Source of the DNA: Solenopsis invicta
Lineage: Eukaryota > Arthropoda > Insecta > Hymenoptera > Formicidae
Assembly (NCBI RefSeq): GCF_016802725.1
Contig: NC_052665.1
Span: 7,192,001-7,256,000 of the forward strand
Length of the DNA stretch: 64,000 nucleotides
Reading direction: 5' to 3'
In this document: positions 26,100-38,400 of the stretch, piece by piece
Layout of the letters: every line of letters starts with the position of its first letter
Numbering within the stretch: the stretch's first letter is position 1
Position numbers and translations under genes: made by a program
The notes under the pieces: generated by a model
What the model was told of the DNA's origin: nothing
Database searches by the model: none
What the model saw: the letters and a program-made list of their open reading frames with translations, nothing else

Positions 26100-27640
26100 C
26101 GACGACGACGGTGGCGGCGACGACGGCGGCGGCGACGGCGTTGCGTGCGAAGTGGCGTCGCGACGCCGGGCGTCGGCGTGGATCTCGCACGCGCCGTACC
26201 TTTCGCGTCGCGCGCCGAAAACAATGGCGGCGTCGTCGTCGGGGTTCTCCGGATCCAACGCGGAGCAGGGAACACCGCCCACGGCAAGCACCGCCCCCGT
26301 TAGAACGTCCAGCAACAGCGATCGATGGCGGTGGCGGTGGCGGTGGCGGCGGCGACGCCGCCGCCGCACAGCCTCGGCTCTCGAGGGCGCCGCGCCGAGC
26401 CGCGCCGCGCGCTCGGAGTTGCGCGATGCCGCGCCGCGTCGCGCGGCACAATTGCGGTTTATCCCCACCGTCACGGTTGGCGAGCGCGACGGGCCACCGC
26501 CACGCCATCGTCGCCGGCATGGCTCCACCCAGATACACACTATGCCGCACTCTGTCCTGGCCGAGAAGCCTCGTCAGGGGCAACGTTGCCCGGAGGCAAG
26601 GCAACTGCCTGGTCGACTCCGCTCGCTCGCGCAGGACGAAGGAGAGAGGAAGAGCGAGAACAGGGGGGAGAAAAGAATGAGGAACGGAGACGGCGAGAGG
26701 CGCGGCAGGAGAGAGCAGGGACAACACCGACCGAAGGGAGATGGTGTACACGATGTGTAGGGAACGCTGCGCGCTTAGGGGTGGGGACGCCAAAATCGTG
26801 CGGCAGGGATCTCCGCATGCGGGAAGGCAGACTCTGGTGGTCAATCGGGCGCCGCGCACCGCAGCAGCGACGCGTCACTGCACCCCTGTTTTGGGAGTCG
26901 GGCACGTGCTTCTTTCCTCTCCACCGACGCCGCGCGTTCAACTGCATTCCGGTTGCCTCGCAGGCAGCTCATCCGCAGCCAGCCAGGCGCGATAAACGCC
27001 GATAAACCGCGCACGAGAGAAGCCGCGCAACCGTGCCGCGGAAGACACCGGCCGCGAAGACGACTCTCCTGTGCGCTGGATACTGTCTAGCACCCTTGCA
27101 TCCTTTCGCAGTACGGCGTTGATTGAAACGACGACGATTATCAATCGCTGCACCCTCTCGCTTTCTCTCTCTCTCTCCCTCTCTCTCTCTCTCTCTTGGA
27201 ACATCCCTCCGCGTGTCGCGCCAAATGTCGCAAGTTGACGACTGTAATCAGCGTTAATCGCCAAACAGTGTGAATTCCCCGACGTTGCGAGATTCGATGG
27301 ACTCTCGTTAAGCTGTGCGATTGTAGTGTGTCAGTGAGATCGAGCAGAGTTGAGCCGCAGCTTACTCATTCGTCGACATTCCCGCCGCCGATTCCTTCGT
27401 CTCTCTCACTCTCTCGAGTTCTCGTCACCGGCGTTAACCGAGGAGCGTGGAAGCTCCGATCAACGGAAGCCGCGCCGAGAAAGTGCTGTGAACGGAGCAA
27501 CGCCGTCGCGGATTGTGCTTTCAGCTGGTGGCTGGATCCGGCCTGACCACGGCCATTCTCGACACGGTACGTTCGCATTCACTTGCGCGATGAAAAGACG
27601 AATCGCTCGACGGGACGTCTAAGCATTTTATTCGACTACC
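25780..27640 (+). promoter_or_regulatory. Large CpG island, candidate promoter and first noncoding exon of toy
   Basis: The longest CpG-dense block upstream of the coding exons. It contains a GAC/GGC trinucleotide array (26041-26130), a CT tract (27163-27196) and an exon-like end: an initiator-like TCAGTG near 27329 and a good donor ACG|GTACGT at about 27565. A 322-codon open frame (25792-26760) runs through it, but low-complexity Asp, Arg and Ala runs and overlapping long frames on the other strand point to compositional artefact. Which gene it drives is inferred only from position and orientation of the donor. Confidence 0.35.
26041..26130. repeat. GAC/GGC trinucleotide array
   Basis: Near-pure (ACG)n passes into GGCGAC units. 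In one plus-strand frame it would encode poly-Asp, on the minus strand poly-Val, poly-Ser or poly-Arg. It lies inside the CpG island. Confidence 0.85.
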
Positions 27641-29740
27641 AGTTCTTGCTCCGTCCAGGACGGTGGACCTTTCGTAAACGCGTGTAAAGTATTAAGGATA
27701 AAGCTTATAGCTTACGTACGACACTGCTGAGTAACTGTTTAGTTTAGAAATTAGAACTGTAGAGTTTAGAGCAGTTTGAAGCTCAAGTTTATCCTCAGTT
27801 AACTAATCTCCGTGCTCACTTCAAAACTTAGAGATTTGTATATGGCCTATTATTGTAATATTTTCTTAGTACACTGTGACTGCGTTATTGTAGAAAATTA
27901 GAACTGATTTTTGATTTAAATACCTTCGGTTTAAACGCTATAAATTATATTCTTCTTATTTGTAACGAATAAATTGTAGTTGTTCTCATTTTTAAAACAA
28001 TACAATGATGTAACTGCCATAAAAGCTTCCATTCTACTTGCACAATTGATCATAGAGTATTTTATGAAAATGAATACAATTACTAATTTGAAATATTTAA
28101 TTTTTTATGTAAAAATACCTATAATAGTTAAAATAATGTATAATGTGAAGATTATTTGAGAACATTACGAGTTTAATAAGTTACATTGTCATAAAATATA
28201 TTAATTTGCATTCTGTGTATTTCTGTAACACTCTATATAACTATTATTTGCTTAGACACAATTTTAATAATGCGCAACATGTAAAATCTTTGAAAAATGT
28301 TTCACGGGGTGCATTATACATTATAAATTCTATTACATGCATTTTCGCAATTGGAATACACCTCTGATGAAGAATTATCAATTTCTATGCAATATATATT
28401 TTGTCAGTTTAAGCAAGGCATTTCTTTTTAATTTATGAGATTATGAGACGCTTATCTCTTTTATGTAATAAGAGCAGAAATATCTCGTCTAAAACTGACA
28501 GAGGAGCGAATTTTTTTCCTTGCGAGACCGCGTCTCTTCTACTATCTATAGAAAACTGTAATAAACCGAAATAGATGTAATAACTTGGACGTGCGGCACG
28601 AAGCGACGCGACGGTTAACTACAAATTGCGCGTGGCACAATGCCGTTGTTAACGCCCGAGTACCTCATTATGATCGCGAAAAAAAACTGTCGATTACAAG
28701 CGGAATGTATCGGGCTTGTTTAACGAAGGTGCGCGAGGCATTATCGCGATGCCTTTTACCGCTGCTTCGATTTTCTAACCCGTTACAGACGACCTATTCA
28801 CGTTTCAATCTCGTTCTATTTGATTTGTATTTCAAGTTGCACGACTTAATGACGTAACTTGTGCGATGACTACATTTTGGATAGAATAAAAGACGAAAGG
28901 GGTTCTCTCATTAGGCCACTTTTTACACATGAATTTATGATTGCACTCTACACTTTTATTGTATAAAATATTCGTATTCAGATATTACTATCTTGGATGT
29001 GAGTTTCGACGTTGTAGTTTTAATATCCCTTCTGTTTCGTGCGCACGTAATTATTTAGATTCCAATTTCAACGAGACAGAGAGAAAGAAAGAGAGTATGT
29101 GTGCGCATATTACAATACTCTTATTATCTCTCGCTCGTAAGCAGCACCCGTAATTTTTAAAAGGACATTATGAAAGAAACGCGAAATTATTTTTCATCAA
29201 AAATGCTTTTATAGCTGCTGGGAGAGCCGTATTTTACAATGTGAACTTCTCTGCGCCCTTTCCGTTTGCATGTTTATTCGAGGAGCACACGATAGTCGCC
29301 ATTATTTTTAGACGAAGGGAGAAACGAACACACTTCTCTCATTGAAAGTGATACAATCTCGGAAAATAACAGATGTCTCCTCGAGTGCTTAACAAAGAAA
29401 GCGTACCTCGGAGATTTCGTGAAAAGCCCTTTGTCGTGCCCGAAGCGTCGGCGGCGAAGGGAAAAAAGGACAGGGCGGGGAAAAAATCTTAGCCTCAATT
29501 ATTTACTAATTCTGCGTCTCTTTTCTTGTGGCTATTCCGTTGTAAATTGATTCGCGTCCGCGTTTCGTGTTTCGCGCAGACAAGTTGTCTGATCACTTGA
29601 GATCGAAAAAAATTCAACGTTCGATACATTAGCTTCAACAATAATATAGAGTCGTTCTGAGGCTACGGGATAATTAAAATTTCAATTTATGCAAAAAAAA
29701 AGAATCAAATTATATTGTTTAATACGCGCGTAGAAATCTG
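27641..29740. other. AT-rich noncoding DNA, probably 5' intron of toy
   Basis: No gene is recognisable. Assignment to a toy intron depends on the island at 25.8-27.6 kb being a toy promoter. Confidence 0.4.
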
Positions 29741-30637
29741 ATTCGGTGGGGTAACTCATCGGTGGCACTATGGAGTTGCGTCGGCGAATTAAAAAGCCGA
29801 TTAACTCGAATTCGTATCCGATTCGAATTAGCGCGACGGCGACGCAGTGAGTACGCGCTCGCAGTTTACCGCCGGCGGCGTCCTAATTGGCGTAAATTAA
29901 TGCATCGTGCTTAAACTTCCGCCTTTCGCGCTCGACGAGATGCAGGTCGCCTGTGAGATATTCCGCTTTTGTGTGCCGAGAAGGTAGCGCGCGGAGTCGC
30001 ATCGTTTCAACGAGACTAAACGCAGCTCGTTCCTCAGATCCCCGTCGCGTTCTGCACGCCGCCTAGCTTGTCCGGATAACTCCGAGGCAGTAAATTTCGT
30101 TGGTATTTCATTCCACGCTCTGCTACCTAAAAGTCCTCAAGTGCTCGCGTCAAGTGGCCCACCGTTTCCACGTCTTCTCGCGCTTTTTATTAATTGAATC
30201 GTGCAATTACGACCGCAATCACAGTCTTTGCTATTGGTAAAAAATTTCGTTATATTTTCGTGAAAAATCTTCGCTATAAAACAAATTTTACTATAACGTT
30301 TACACGTAGACTCGTTCAATCATACTTGTATCACAAATGTTCAATAAAATTTGCGCAAAGTCCACTTGGATAACTAATTCATTATTATAAAATAAGTACA
30401 GCCTGTAACGCGTACTCGTTTGCGAAATATTGTATTTATGCAAATCTATCGGTTTTCATTCCATCGCTATATAAGTGATGTAGATCGCCACCGCGGGGAA
30501 ACGTTTCTGTAACGTCAAGTTGCAGGATATAAAGTATCAACGACTAAATTATTTATCTCTCTGCCAGTCGCGCGAAATCGCGTTTTGACAGCGTAGATCC
30601 AATCGAGATCTCGGTGTAGCGGGAGAGCCACGAGCTT

Positions 30638-30686
<49 letters not shown>

Positions 30687-31150
30687 TTCTCTCTTCCTCT
30701 CGCCGTCGCGCCGCTGAGAAGCAGGGTCTCGGCAGTGAGTCGCGACGAGACGCGGAATGATCTCGCGGTCGACCACGTTTAACGACCCTTGGCTCGCCGC
30801 TTTACAGCTTGCACTTTTCGATCCGGCCGGGCGCGCGGGGTATTGATGTCCCCCGCTTTGCCGTCGGCCGTCGTGACGTTACCGCGACCGGGCTTGAAAG
30901 GAGCTAATGATCTACGAGTCTCGCCGAATGACAATTAACGCTCGTCCCGACGCACGCCGGCGTGTGATGATTAACCGTGATGAGATGAGGGGCACGCCGG
31001 AATGCGCATAGACGCGCTGCGCTCGCGGCCGCTTCGCGCGCACACGTCGGATTTCTCGATCGTCAGAGGATCGAGAAGAAGGCGTTGCGGCAGGTGTTCG
31101 ATAGTGCGACGGTGATTAGTGCGACGGTGATTAGATGCTTTCTCGTCGTA
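29741..31150. other. CpG-rich blocks with CT microsatellite
   Basis: CpG-rich at 29800-30130 and 30560-31150. A (CT)n tract covers 30639-30697 and a tandem duplication of GTGCGACGGTGATTA occurs at about 31104-31133. No recognisable exon. Confidence 0.4.
30639..30697. repeat. (CT)n microsatellite
   Basis: CT repeat with a few interruptions near its 3' end. Similar GAGA-type tracts occur at 17455, 27163, 32995, 44177, 50790, 51679, 56011 and 58086. Confidence 0.95.
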
Positions 31151-32690
31151 CGCTGATTTTCACGATTCCCCTTCTGAAAATAGCATCGCCGTTCAATCAT
31201 TTGCACGAACGCGTTAATTATTTCTTCTTTACGGAGAATGTTGCTTAATTATCGGGTAGCTTTGATAAATAGAAGGTAGGGATGCGCGTGAATCATATGT
31301 GTATATCGTTGTGAATGGCACTCATTTTTTATGTACGCGTATAATCTTCCGCGGCTTTCAGTTTTAAAAATAGAATAACCAGCGATAAGTATGCATTATT
31401 TCAAAGTCAATGTATAGTCTGAGAACGTAACGGTGCCGCCCCGTTCACGAATACAGTGATTTATTGTTACGAAGTATGAAATATTGTGCAACATAATGAT
31501 ATCTAAAATTTATTCACGATTATCAAGTTTGTAATAACATTGAAAATTCAAGAACAAAAATCGCGTTTTTTTTTCTTTCAAAAAGAAATCGGATTCGAAT
31601 TAAATTCGAAATTTTTAAATGACAACGCAAATCCCTTCAACGCAAATCCCTTTCATTGGCACCCTTTGTAACAACGCGACACACACACTTTCTTAACGGC
31701 ACTTCTTTCGCGCGTCGTGTACGCGAAATTTTCGATTTATTGTCGCGGTGCGCAAAGTAATACGAACAAATTTATGCGGGACGTAATCAGCCTTGGAAAA
31801 ATTCGGAAATTTACCGCCGACACGGCAATGTTTATTATTTGCCTGGGCGTTATTTATTTTTTGGCGCACTTTGAAATTTGCTTTTGGCGAACCAGTTTCG
31901 ACGGCGCCAATATTTACCGCGCTTCGCGGGCGATAATCCCCCGAATTATGTTCTTTGAAGCCGCGTTATTTACGCGCGCGGAAGGGCGTGTGCGACGCAT
32001 CGTGTCGCGTCGCGTCGCGACGCGCCGCGCCCGCACCGCACTGCGGAAAGGTATAGGGATCAATTGAATTTTCGTAAATTGCCGTGAATTTATAAAATTA
32101 TTGTGAACGTATGTAAAATTATTTCGGCCGTTGCGCGCCGGCGCTCGTTAATCGTTAACACCGATGCTCGCGCCGCGGCGCGCCGTTCGCCGTCGGCTAT
32201 CGCGAGCCGCGCGCCGCCTCGCGCCGTTGCGTTTTTTTCATCGCGTAAAGCCTTTTTTTCTCGCGTATCGCCAAGTAAAAATTTCGCAATACGATTAAGA
32301 ACGATGCGAAATTGTAAATCGAAACGCGCTCGCGTCTGTTAATAATCCATGCTCCCGATACGTTACGTCGTTACGCCCGAAATTGGTTTTTGATCGCGCT
32401 CCGCACTAAATAATCATCGCGCAACGATATATTCCCCGCGAGAGTTACGGCATTATCGGCGATATTATCCAGCTCCGATAATACGGTATCCGCGTTATAG
32501 CATGTTATACGAATTTTAACATGTTTACGATCAATATGTCTTTTTTTTAAAAACGATGGTGGATTTTTCCTGTTTTTATTTTTTGTTTTAAATAAAACAC
32601 AGAGAACGAGCGAGAGAGAGGGAGAAAAGAGGAGAAGCAGAGAATTATTAATTTTCGTTTCCTCTTAAAAATTACTCTTTTGAAAGATGT

Positions 32691-32752
<62 letters not shown>

Positions 32753-32992
32753 ATATAATTATAAAGATATTATTTTAACAGGTACAAGATTGCGTTTACT
32801 TTTCGAGAAAGTTAAAGTGCGAAAACTTTAAGAAAAGTTCTATAAAAAGTCTAATACCGAACAGGCTTATTGAAATAAGTACTCCGCTTATCAGATTTAT
32901 CGTTACTCTCATCATGTTAAGTACCAGAATTGAATTTACTGTGAAATAAATACCTGGTATTATTTAATCAATACTCTTTCACTTCGTACGCT

Positions 32993-33031
<39 letters not shown>

Positions 33032-33120
33032 TTCCGAGCGGATTAGGCGCGAAAGCATCTAATTAAAAGGAGATCGCAGATCGAGGGGAAATCTAATCGA
33101 GTGATTCTAAATGATTTCAG
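31151..33120. other. Noncoding DNA with GT and CT microsatellites
   Basis: Holds a CpG-rich patch (31870-32330), a (GT)n tract of about 54 bp (32696-32749) and a CT tract (32995-33033), directly upstream of the alternative exon ending at 33421. Confidence 0.5.
32696..32749. repeat. (GT)n microsatellite
   Basis: About 26 uninterrupted GT units, lying about 400 bp upstream of the alternative first exon. Confidence 0.95.
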
Positions 33121-33421
33121 CACTGTGTTAGCGTGGCCGGAGGTGGCGGCGGTGGAGACGGCGGCGGCGGCGGCAGCGGCGGCGGAGGCGGCAGTGGCGG
33201 CGGTCGGCTGAGCCTGCACCTTCGTCCTTGCGGAGGTAGCGGTGGCGGCGGCATCGCCGAAAGTGACAGCGCTCCGGAATACCCGCCGAGCGCTGCAGCA
33301 GTGCGGAGCAGGGAGGCGGCGGCGGCGGCGCTGCACGCGGCAAGGACCCTGTTGGGCGCGGGGGTGGCTAACCCTTGCTCGCCCACCCCCGAGCCGCCCT
33401 TTTGGAAGATGCCGCATAAAG
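33121..33421 (+). CDS. toy: Alternative first coding exon of toy/Pax6 ending in MPHK-G
   Basis: A GC-rich exon-like block runs from a possible acceptor (gatttcag, 33113-33120) to a phase-1 donor AAAG|GTCGGT at 33422. ATG 33409, with A at -3, reads M-P-H-K then a split G. Joined to the internal acceptor at 41896 it gives MPHKGHSGVNQLGG, matching the MAHKGHSGVNQ N terminus of one fly Ey isoform and of several invertebrate Pax6 proteins; the protein would be 485 aa. The frame is also open upstream through a Gly-rich stretch and SDSAPEYPP to 33115 but holds no other ATG, so this part is either 5' UTR or coding fed by an unseen exon. The donor is weak at +3 to +4. Confidence 0.6.
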
Positions 33422-34559
33422 GTCGGTCGAATCAATTTACTTAATTTGCGCGAGCCGGCGTCGCGGCGAGAAAACGAGGTGTTTGGCGATTGACCGGAAT
33501 AGTATTGACGCGCCAGGCGGGTCGATAATCGGCAAACAAATAGCTGATTTTCTAAATGCGGTCAGCAAATGAGCTTTGCCGGCGGAAACTCTTGTCGGTA
33601 GATGAAGAGTCATTTGCAAGAATGACCGTAATTGATTTGTTCTGCGAGAAAATATTGTCAATTACCGAACACTTTGTTTTTAAGCGAGCAACGTAAAAAT
33701 GAAAAAAAACTTGCGGCAAGAATTGCAAGGACGATGCAAGAATCATTCTCACAATTCTAACTCTACAAAAGTTACTATATGAAAGTGAAGCAAGATAAAC
33801 AGACGAGGAAATTCTTACGAAGCTTGATCCACCCCCTACGGGCTAAATAACTAAAAAATTTTATTATAAATTTCTGGATTGTCGCTGGTTTTTTCGAACT
33901 CTTCAATCGCAACGACTTCTTGCGACGCAGTCTGACTGTCACTTGGCACAAGTTAGATACCTAGTTAGAGTAAGAAGCGATTGCAGTAATCAATCTATAC
34001 AGATTCAGTAACTCGCAAGTATGCGCATCTCGCAGTCTTAATTAGGTAGTTAAGAATCAATTGCGCTTATTCTCACTAACTTTAAGAAAACTTATATAAG
34101 TTTTTCTTTAAAAAGATCTTGACTGAAAGTTTTTTAGAATCGTTTAGCAAAGATATCGCAATGTGCTTAAAATATGATGTTAAATTTGATGATGTCTTTC
34201 ACAATGTTTTTTAATTCATGGCATCTCAATTACCAGGATAAAGTATTTTAATAATTAACATCAAAGTCACATCAAAGTTTTCAAGCGACAACGACTCGAT
34301 TTTGATATTTGTTTTTGCGACGTGTAGCGCGTGTTATTGTCGCTATATCGTCGTACCATCGTTGACGGAGCGATACTTGAGCAGGTAGTGGCGCGAATTG
34401 TATTACCCTTCGTGTCACCGTTAATTTAATGACGACGAGTAATTCGTAACATACGCGAATCAAAGTTTTCTCAAAGCATAGATGGTTTTGATAAGCTCTT
34501 CCAGCGCAGCCCTTCCAGCAAACTTGCGATGAGTTATACGAGCGAAGGGACGAATAAAT
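33422..34559. other. AT-rich noncoding DNA (intron of the alternative transcript)
   Basis: No feature recognised. Confidence 0.45.
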
Positions 34560-35480
34560 ACGCGTACGTGCTTATGAGCTTAGGTGAGCTCGCGGTTACC
34601 CCCGGGGGTTAGTTGGTAACTTGACACGCCTTTGGCCGGCTTCTGTCGGGCCAGCGGACCCCTTCGCTCTCAGCGACTTCGGCAAGGCGAAGGGTGTTGG
34701 AGGCCCTCTCTTGCACCTCGAGAGATTCGTTCTCGCGACCCCGACGCGACGCACCACACCCGACAACAATCAGTTAGGCTGGCTCGGACCTCCCTTTCTT
34801 CGTACTCCCCGACAATAAGCGGGGGCTGCTTACACCGCCAATTTGTCTCGACGCAACGTAATCTTTCTCCCGTCGAGGAGCTACCTACACTTCGCTCGAG
34901 AGCGGAGACGCAGGATCGCGTTACGCGACTATGGCTCACGCGAGATCATAATGGGACTCGTAGGAGGGTAAGTGCTTCCCCCTCCCTCCTCTTCTCTTGC
35001 TATAATGCCCCCTCCTCTCGTATTCGTGTATAGCTTCAGAGGCGGACAATGCTCGCGTGGCACGAGCGCGCCCCTCTTTCATTCGTCCAACCACTAGTCT
35101 GCCTCCTCTCGCATTTTCTCTTTTTTTCTTGTGTACTATATCAGGAAGAAAGAGGGAGAGAGAGCGCGCTCTTTTACTTCGGTTCACCATAAAAACCCCG
35201 GTAGCTATTGGAATCAAACGACCGATTCATGAGAACGCTTTATTTCGTTCTCGTCGCTACACGAGATTTGTTAATGGTTATGGCAACCCCGCGCGTTGGT
35301 TACGGGCTCTGGATCGGATCTCGCGCGTGCCAGAGCAGCGGAGGCTGCGGAGATTACCTGCCTCCGCTACTCCAAGGGGGTAATAAATGTCGGCGGCGCG
35401 GGATTATCCCCGCGACCAATCAATAGAGACCACACGGCTCCGCAATACGTCCGCGAGGCACGCTGATAACTTTTGCCCGT
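34560..35480 (+). other. CpG-rich exon-like block with strong orphan donor
   Basis: GC-rich sequence ending in a near-perfect donor GG|GTAAGTG at about 34974. The open frame before it cannot continue into the toy exon at 41813 (that phase hits a stop), so it would be a noncoding 5' exon. The rest, to 35480, shows no recognisable protein. Confidence 0.3.
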
Positions 35481-38400
35481 GAATACGCGTAGGGGAGCTT
35501 CGAAATATACGCCAGTTTGCTTCTCCGACCTATGTGACTTTGCCTGCATATTGTCACGGAAGATACGGGTGTACAGATGCATTCTCTGTTAATTGTAAAA
35601 ATAGCTGACACGCGGATTTCGGAACACTTTGTACACGAAAAGCTGCTAATTAAACGCCATTAAATCTCGAAAGTTAAATCGAGTCATTAAACCTATTGCA
35701 ACACGTTCGAGACATTTTTCGTTCGCAATTGTCAAACGGAGAACATTGAAGATAACTCATCGTTCACGAGAGCGCGGAGGATTTAAAAATCAATAGAATG
35801 CCGCGAAGAAGAAGCGACGTACGAACGACAGGCTAGTTATTATTTCGATGACATTAAGGATTGCTGTCGTCTTTGCTCGTTACGACAATAGCTCCTTTCG
35901 TACAATGAGAGTTTATCGAGTCGAGATTTCACGGTCCGTTATCCCGTTTACCGGCGCAAAACTTATTTAATCGTTGCGCAGCGGCGACGGCGGCGGCGTC
36001 GAGATTATCGCGTTATCTCGCGTATTCCCGCGTGAAGCATCTTGTTATCCGTGAATAGTAACGAACGCGAACGTATGATTACGAACCCCCCGCGGCCACG
36101 CGAGTTCGGTATTTACCTGCGAAAAGCTACGAGGAAGACACACACTTGCGAGGCTGCCTTACACACTGGTGTCAATAATAACGGGCGCGGTAATGAGTAT
36201 GCGCTGCCGGGGGATGGCGGCCGCTAATACTGCGCCGCTGCCTCTTAACACCGTCCGTAATGAATTCGTCGTCGTCGTCGTCGGGCGCGGGCGCTCTTAC
36301 CGCGATTCAACTCATTAGAGAGCGTATGCCTGGCACGCCATCTTTGATGTCGTTGAAAGACGCGCACGAGATGAAGTTCTCTCTCTCTCTCTCTCCCTCT
36401 TGCTCTCTCTCGCACCCGGCGAGAGTTTATCACGAAACGCTCGGAGGCTGTGCCCCGGCTGCGCGACTCCTCTCCCTTTCCGCGCCTGGTTTGCTCATCC
36501 TTCGCAATCTCTACCGACGTGATAATAACGTTTAGCCGGTGACACTCGACAAACGCGTCGACTTCAGAAGCGCACCCGACCACCCGACGTTATGCCGCTA
36601 ACAGACTGTTGGGACTGTCACCGGAAATAAGCGCGACTAGATCTTGTAAATGTTCAGCGCTAACTCGACGACAGCTCTGGAGTGAATTTCTTGGCACCTG
36701 CCCCCTCCCCCCTTGTTCGCTATTGCCTTCAACCTCCCTCCGCGTTACGAATTATTTATCAAATTATTAGTTATTTGCCGTCACGTTTATCTTAATTTTC
36801 AATGTAAACGAGTGGATAATTGAGCCGCGGTGAATGTTCGTTAATTCCCGATTGTGCATGCTTACAATGCCGTCAAACCGGCTAACTCCAAATGCCCCTT
36901 TTTTTTCACCGGCAACCTGATAACACGCGTTTTACATCACCGCGACCGAAATATCTGTTTTGTAATCGTTTCTATTATATCAAGCTCAGAGAGTTGGGCG
37001 ATTTATGTGTCTAATTAATGCGGTCGTCGCGCATAATTATATTATTTAGCGTATGCGCGACGCAACACGACGAGAGGTGAAAGCAATTTGGCCGCGAAAG
37101 CGATATTTTTTATGGATGTCGACGGATAAACAGCAGTTCGTTAAATGAATTCGGACTGGAACACTCTGTAACTGATTATGTTCGGCCGGTTTCGAGTCGC
37201 AACGCGGGACTAATTACCCGCAAACTATTATTACATCCCATTAAACAACTATTTCGCTGCAAACTTTCCGTCATCGTTGGAAATTGGAGTGGCGCATTAG
37301 CCGCTCCGCTGAGCTGTTTTGTTTCTATTATCGGGTAACGATCAATCGTTCCTTTCCAACGGGTTTAATGTTTGTTCGTCTAGAGGTACGTATACAGTGA
37401 CTCATGAAATTGATCAAGTGGTTTCGAAAATTTCCGTGAGTGCCGTGACACTGGCGTTCTCGCCAACTTCTTACAGACGCGTTCTTAAAAATTCAAGATC
37501 ACCGGCAAATAAATCCTTCAGTTAACTTCCGTTTCCGTTGTCGAGCAGACCTCGCGAAAATTCCATTGGGAGACCCAATTACGAAGTCGACTCGCGCGAG
37601 GCGCTACATCGATTCGTCGCGTCTATTCGCGCATCTTAAATACCAGCGATCGTTTTCGCGCTTAAAGACCGCCCCTCGCCCGGCGCGGCGCGGCGCGGGC
37701 GGCGCGGAGAGCGGGCGGAGGGGGATGTTTGGCGAGGGTGGCATGGGGTGGCTCGACCGAGCGAACCGACGCGGGGTGGCCGGGGAGGACGAGGGTGCCG
37801 CGACGTCGTGCGCCGGGGTTGCACAGGATGGGATTTAATCTGTGTCCCGTTTCACGCTCAGCCAAGTGGAACCTTTTTGCCTCACTTTGCGGCGCGACTC
37901 GCTTTTGCGCCGCACCGCCGCGTAGATTAACGCGAAATTATATATAAAGAATGTGTGCGGCCGGCGGGTGTGTGCACGGGTCGACGGCGTCGGGCTCGGG
38001 CGATATTCGAGCCCTCTCGCCGACATCATCCCCCTCTGTCGGGGGTGGCCGCCCCCTCCCCCTCCCCTCCCCCTAGAGGGAAGGAGGAGGAGAAGGGCGT
38101 GAGGCAAAAGACGATGAGCGAAAGGGTGAATCTCGCGCGCATATACGTGTACAGCTAAGTCGTGCACACTTGTCCCCTTTGTAACGAATTAAACTTGTGA
38201 AAAACAGCACAGACTCGTGCGCCGTCCCTTCAAAGGACGAGGCCGTCGCGACGCGTCCTCGCTTTCACCGCCGCCTATTTTTAACGCAAATTACTCTGTC
38301 GAAAGGATGAAGTGATTCAGAAGAGTATGAGACGAAGTGTCTTCGGATAGTACCTCAAACTATATCTTTGTAGTTTACAGGTACTATCCGAATAGCGCTT

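Noticed and set aside
25792..26760. 322-codon plus-strand open frame (and a 306-codon minus-strand frame over the same DNA)
   Set aside because: The length is explained by GC-rich, stop-poor trinucleotide repeats. The products are poly-Asp, Arg, Ala or Val runs with no domain, and both strands are open at once.
33133..33408. Gly-rich run upstream of MPHKG as definite protein
   Set aside because: No in-frame ATG exists upstream, GGC repeats account for the composition, and ATG 33409 has a good context; kept only as a possibility.
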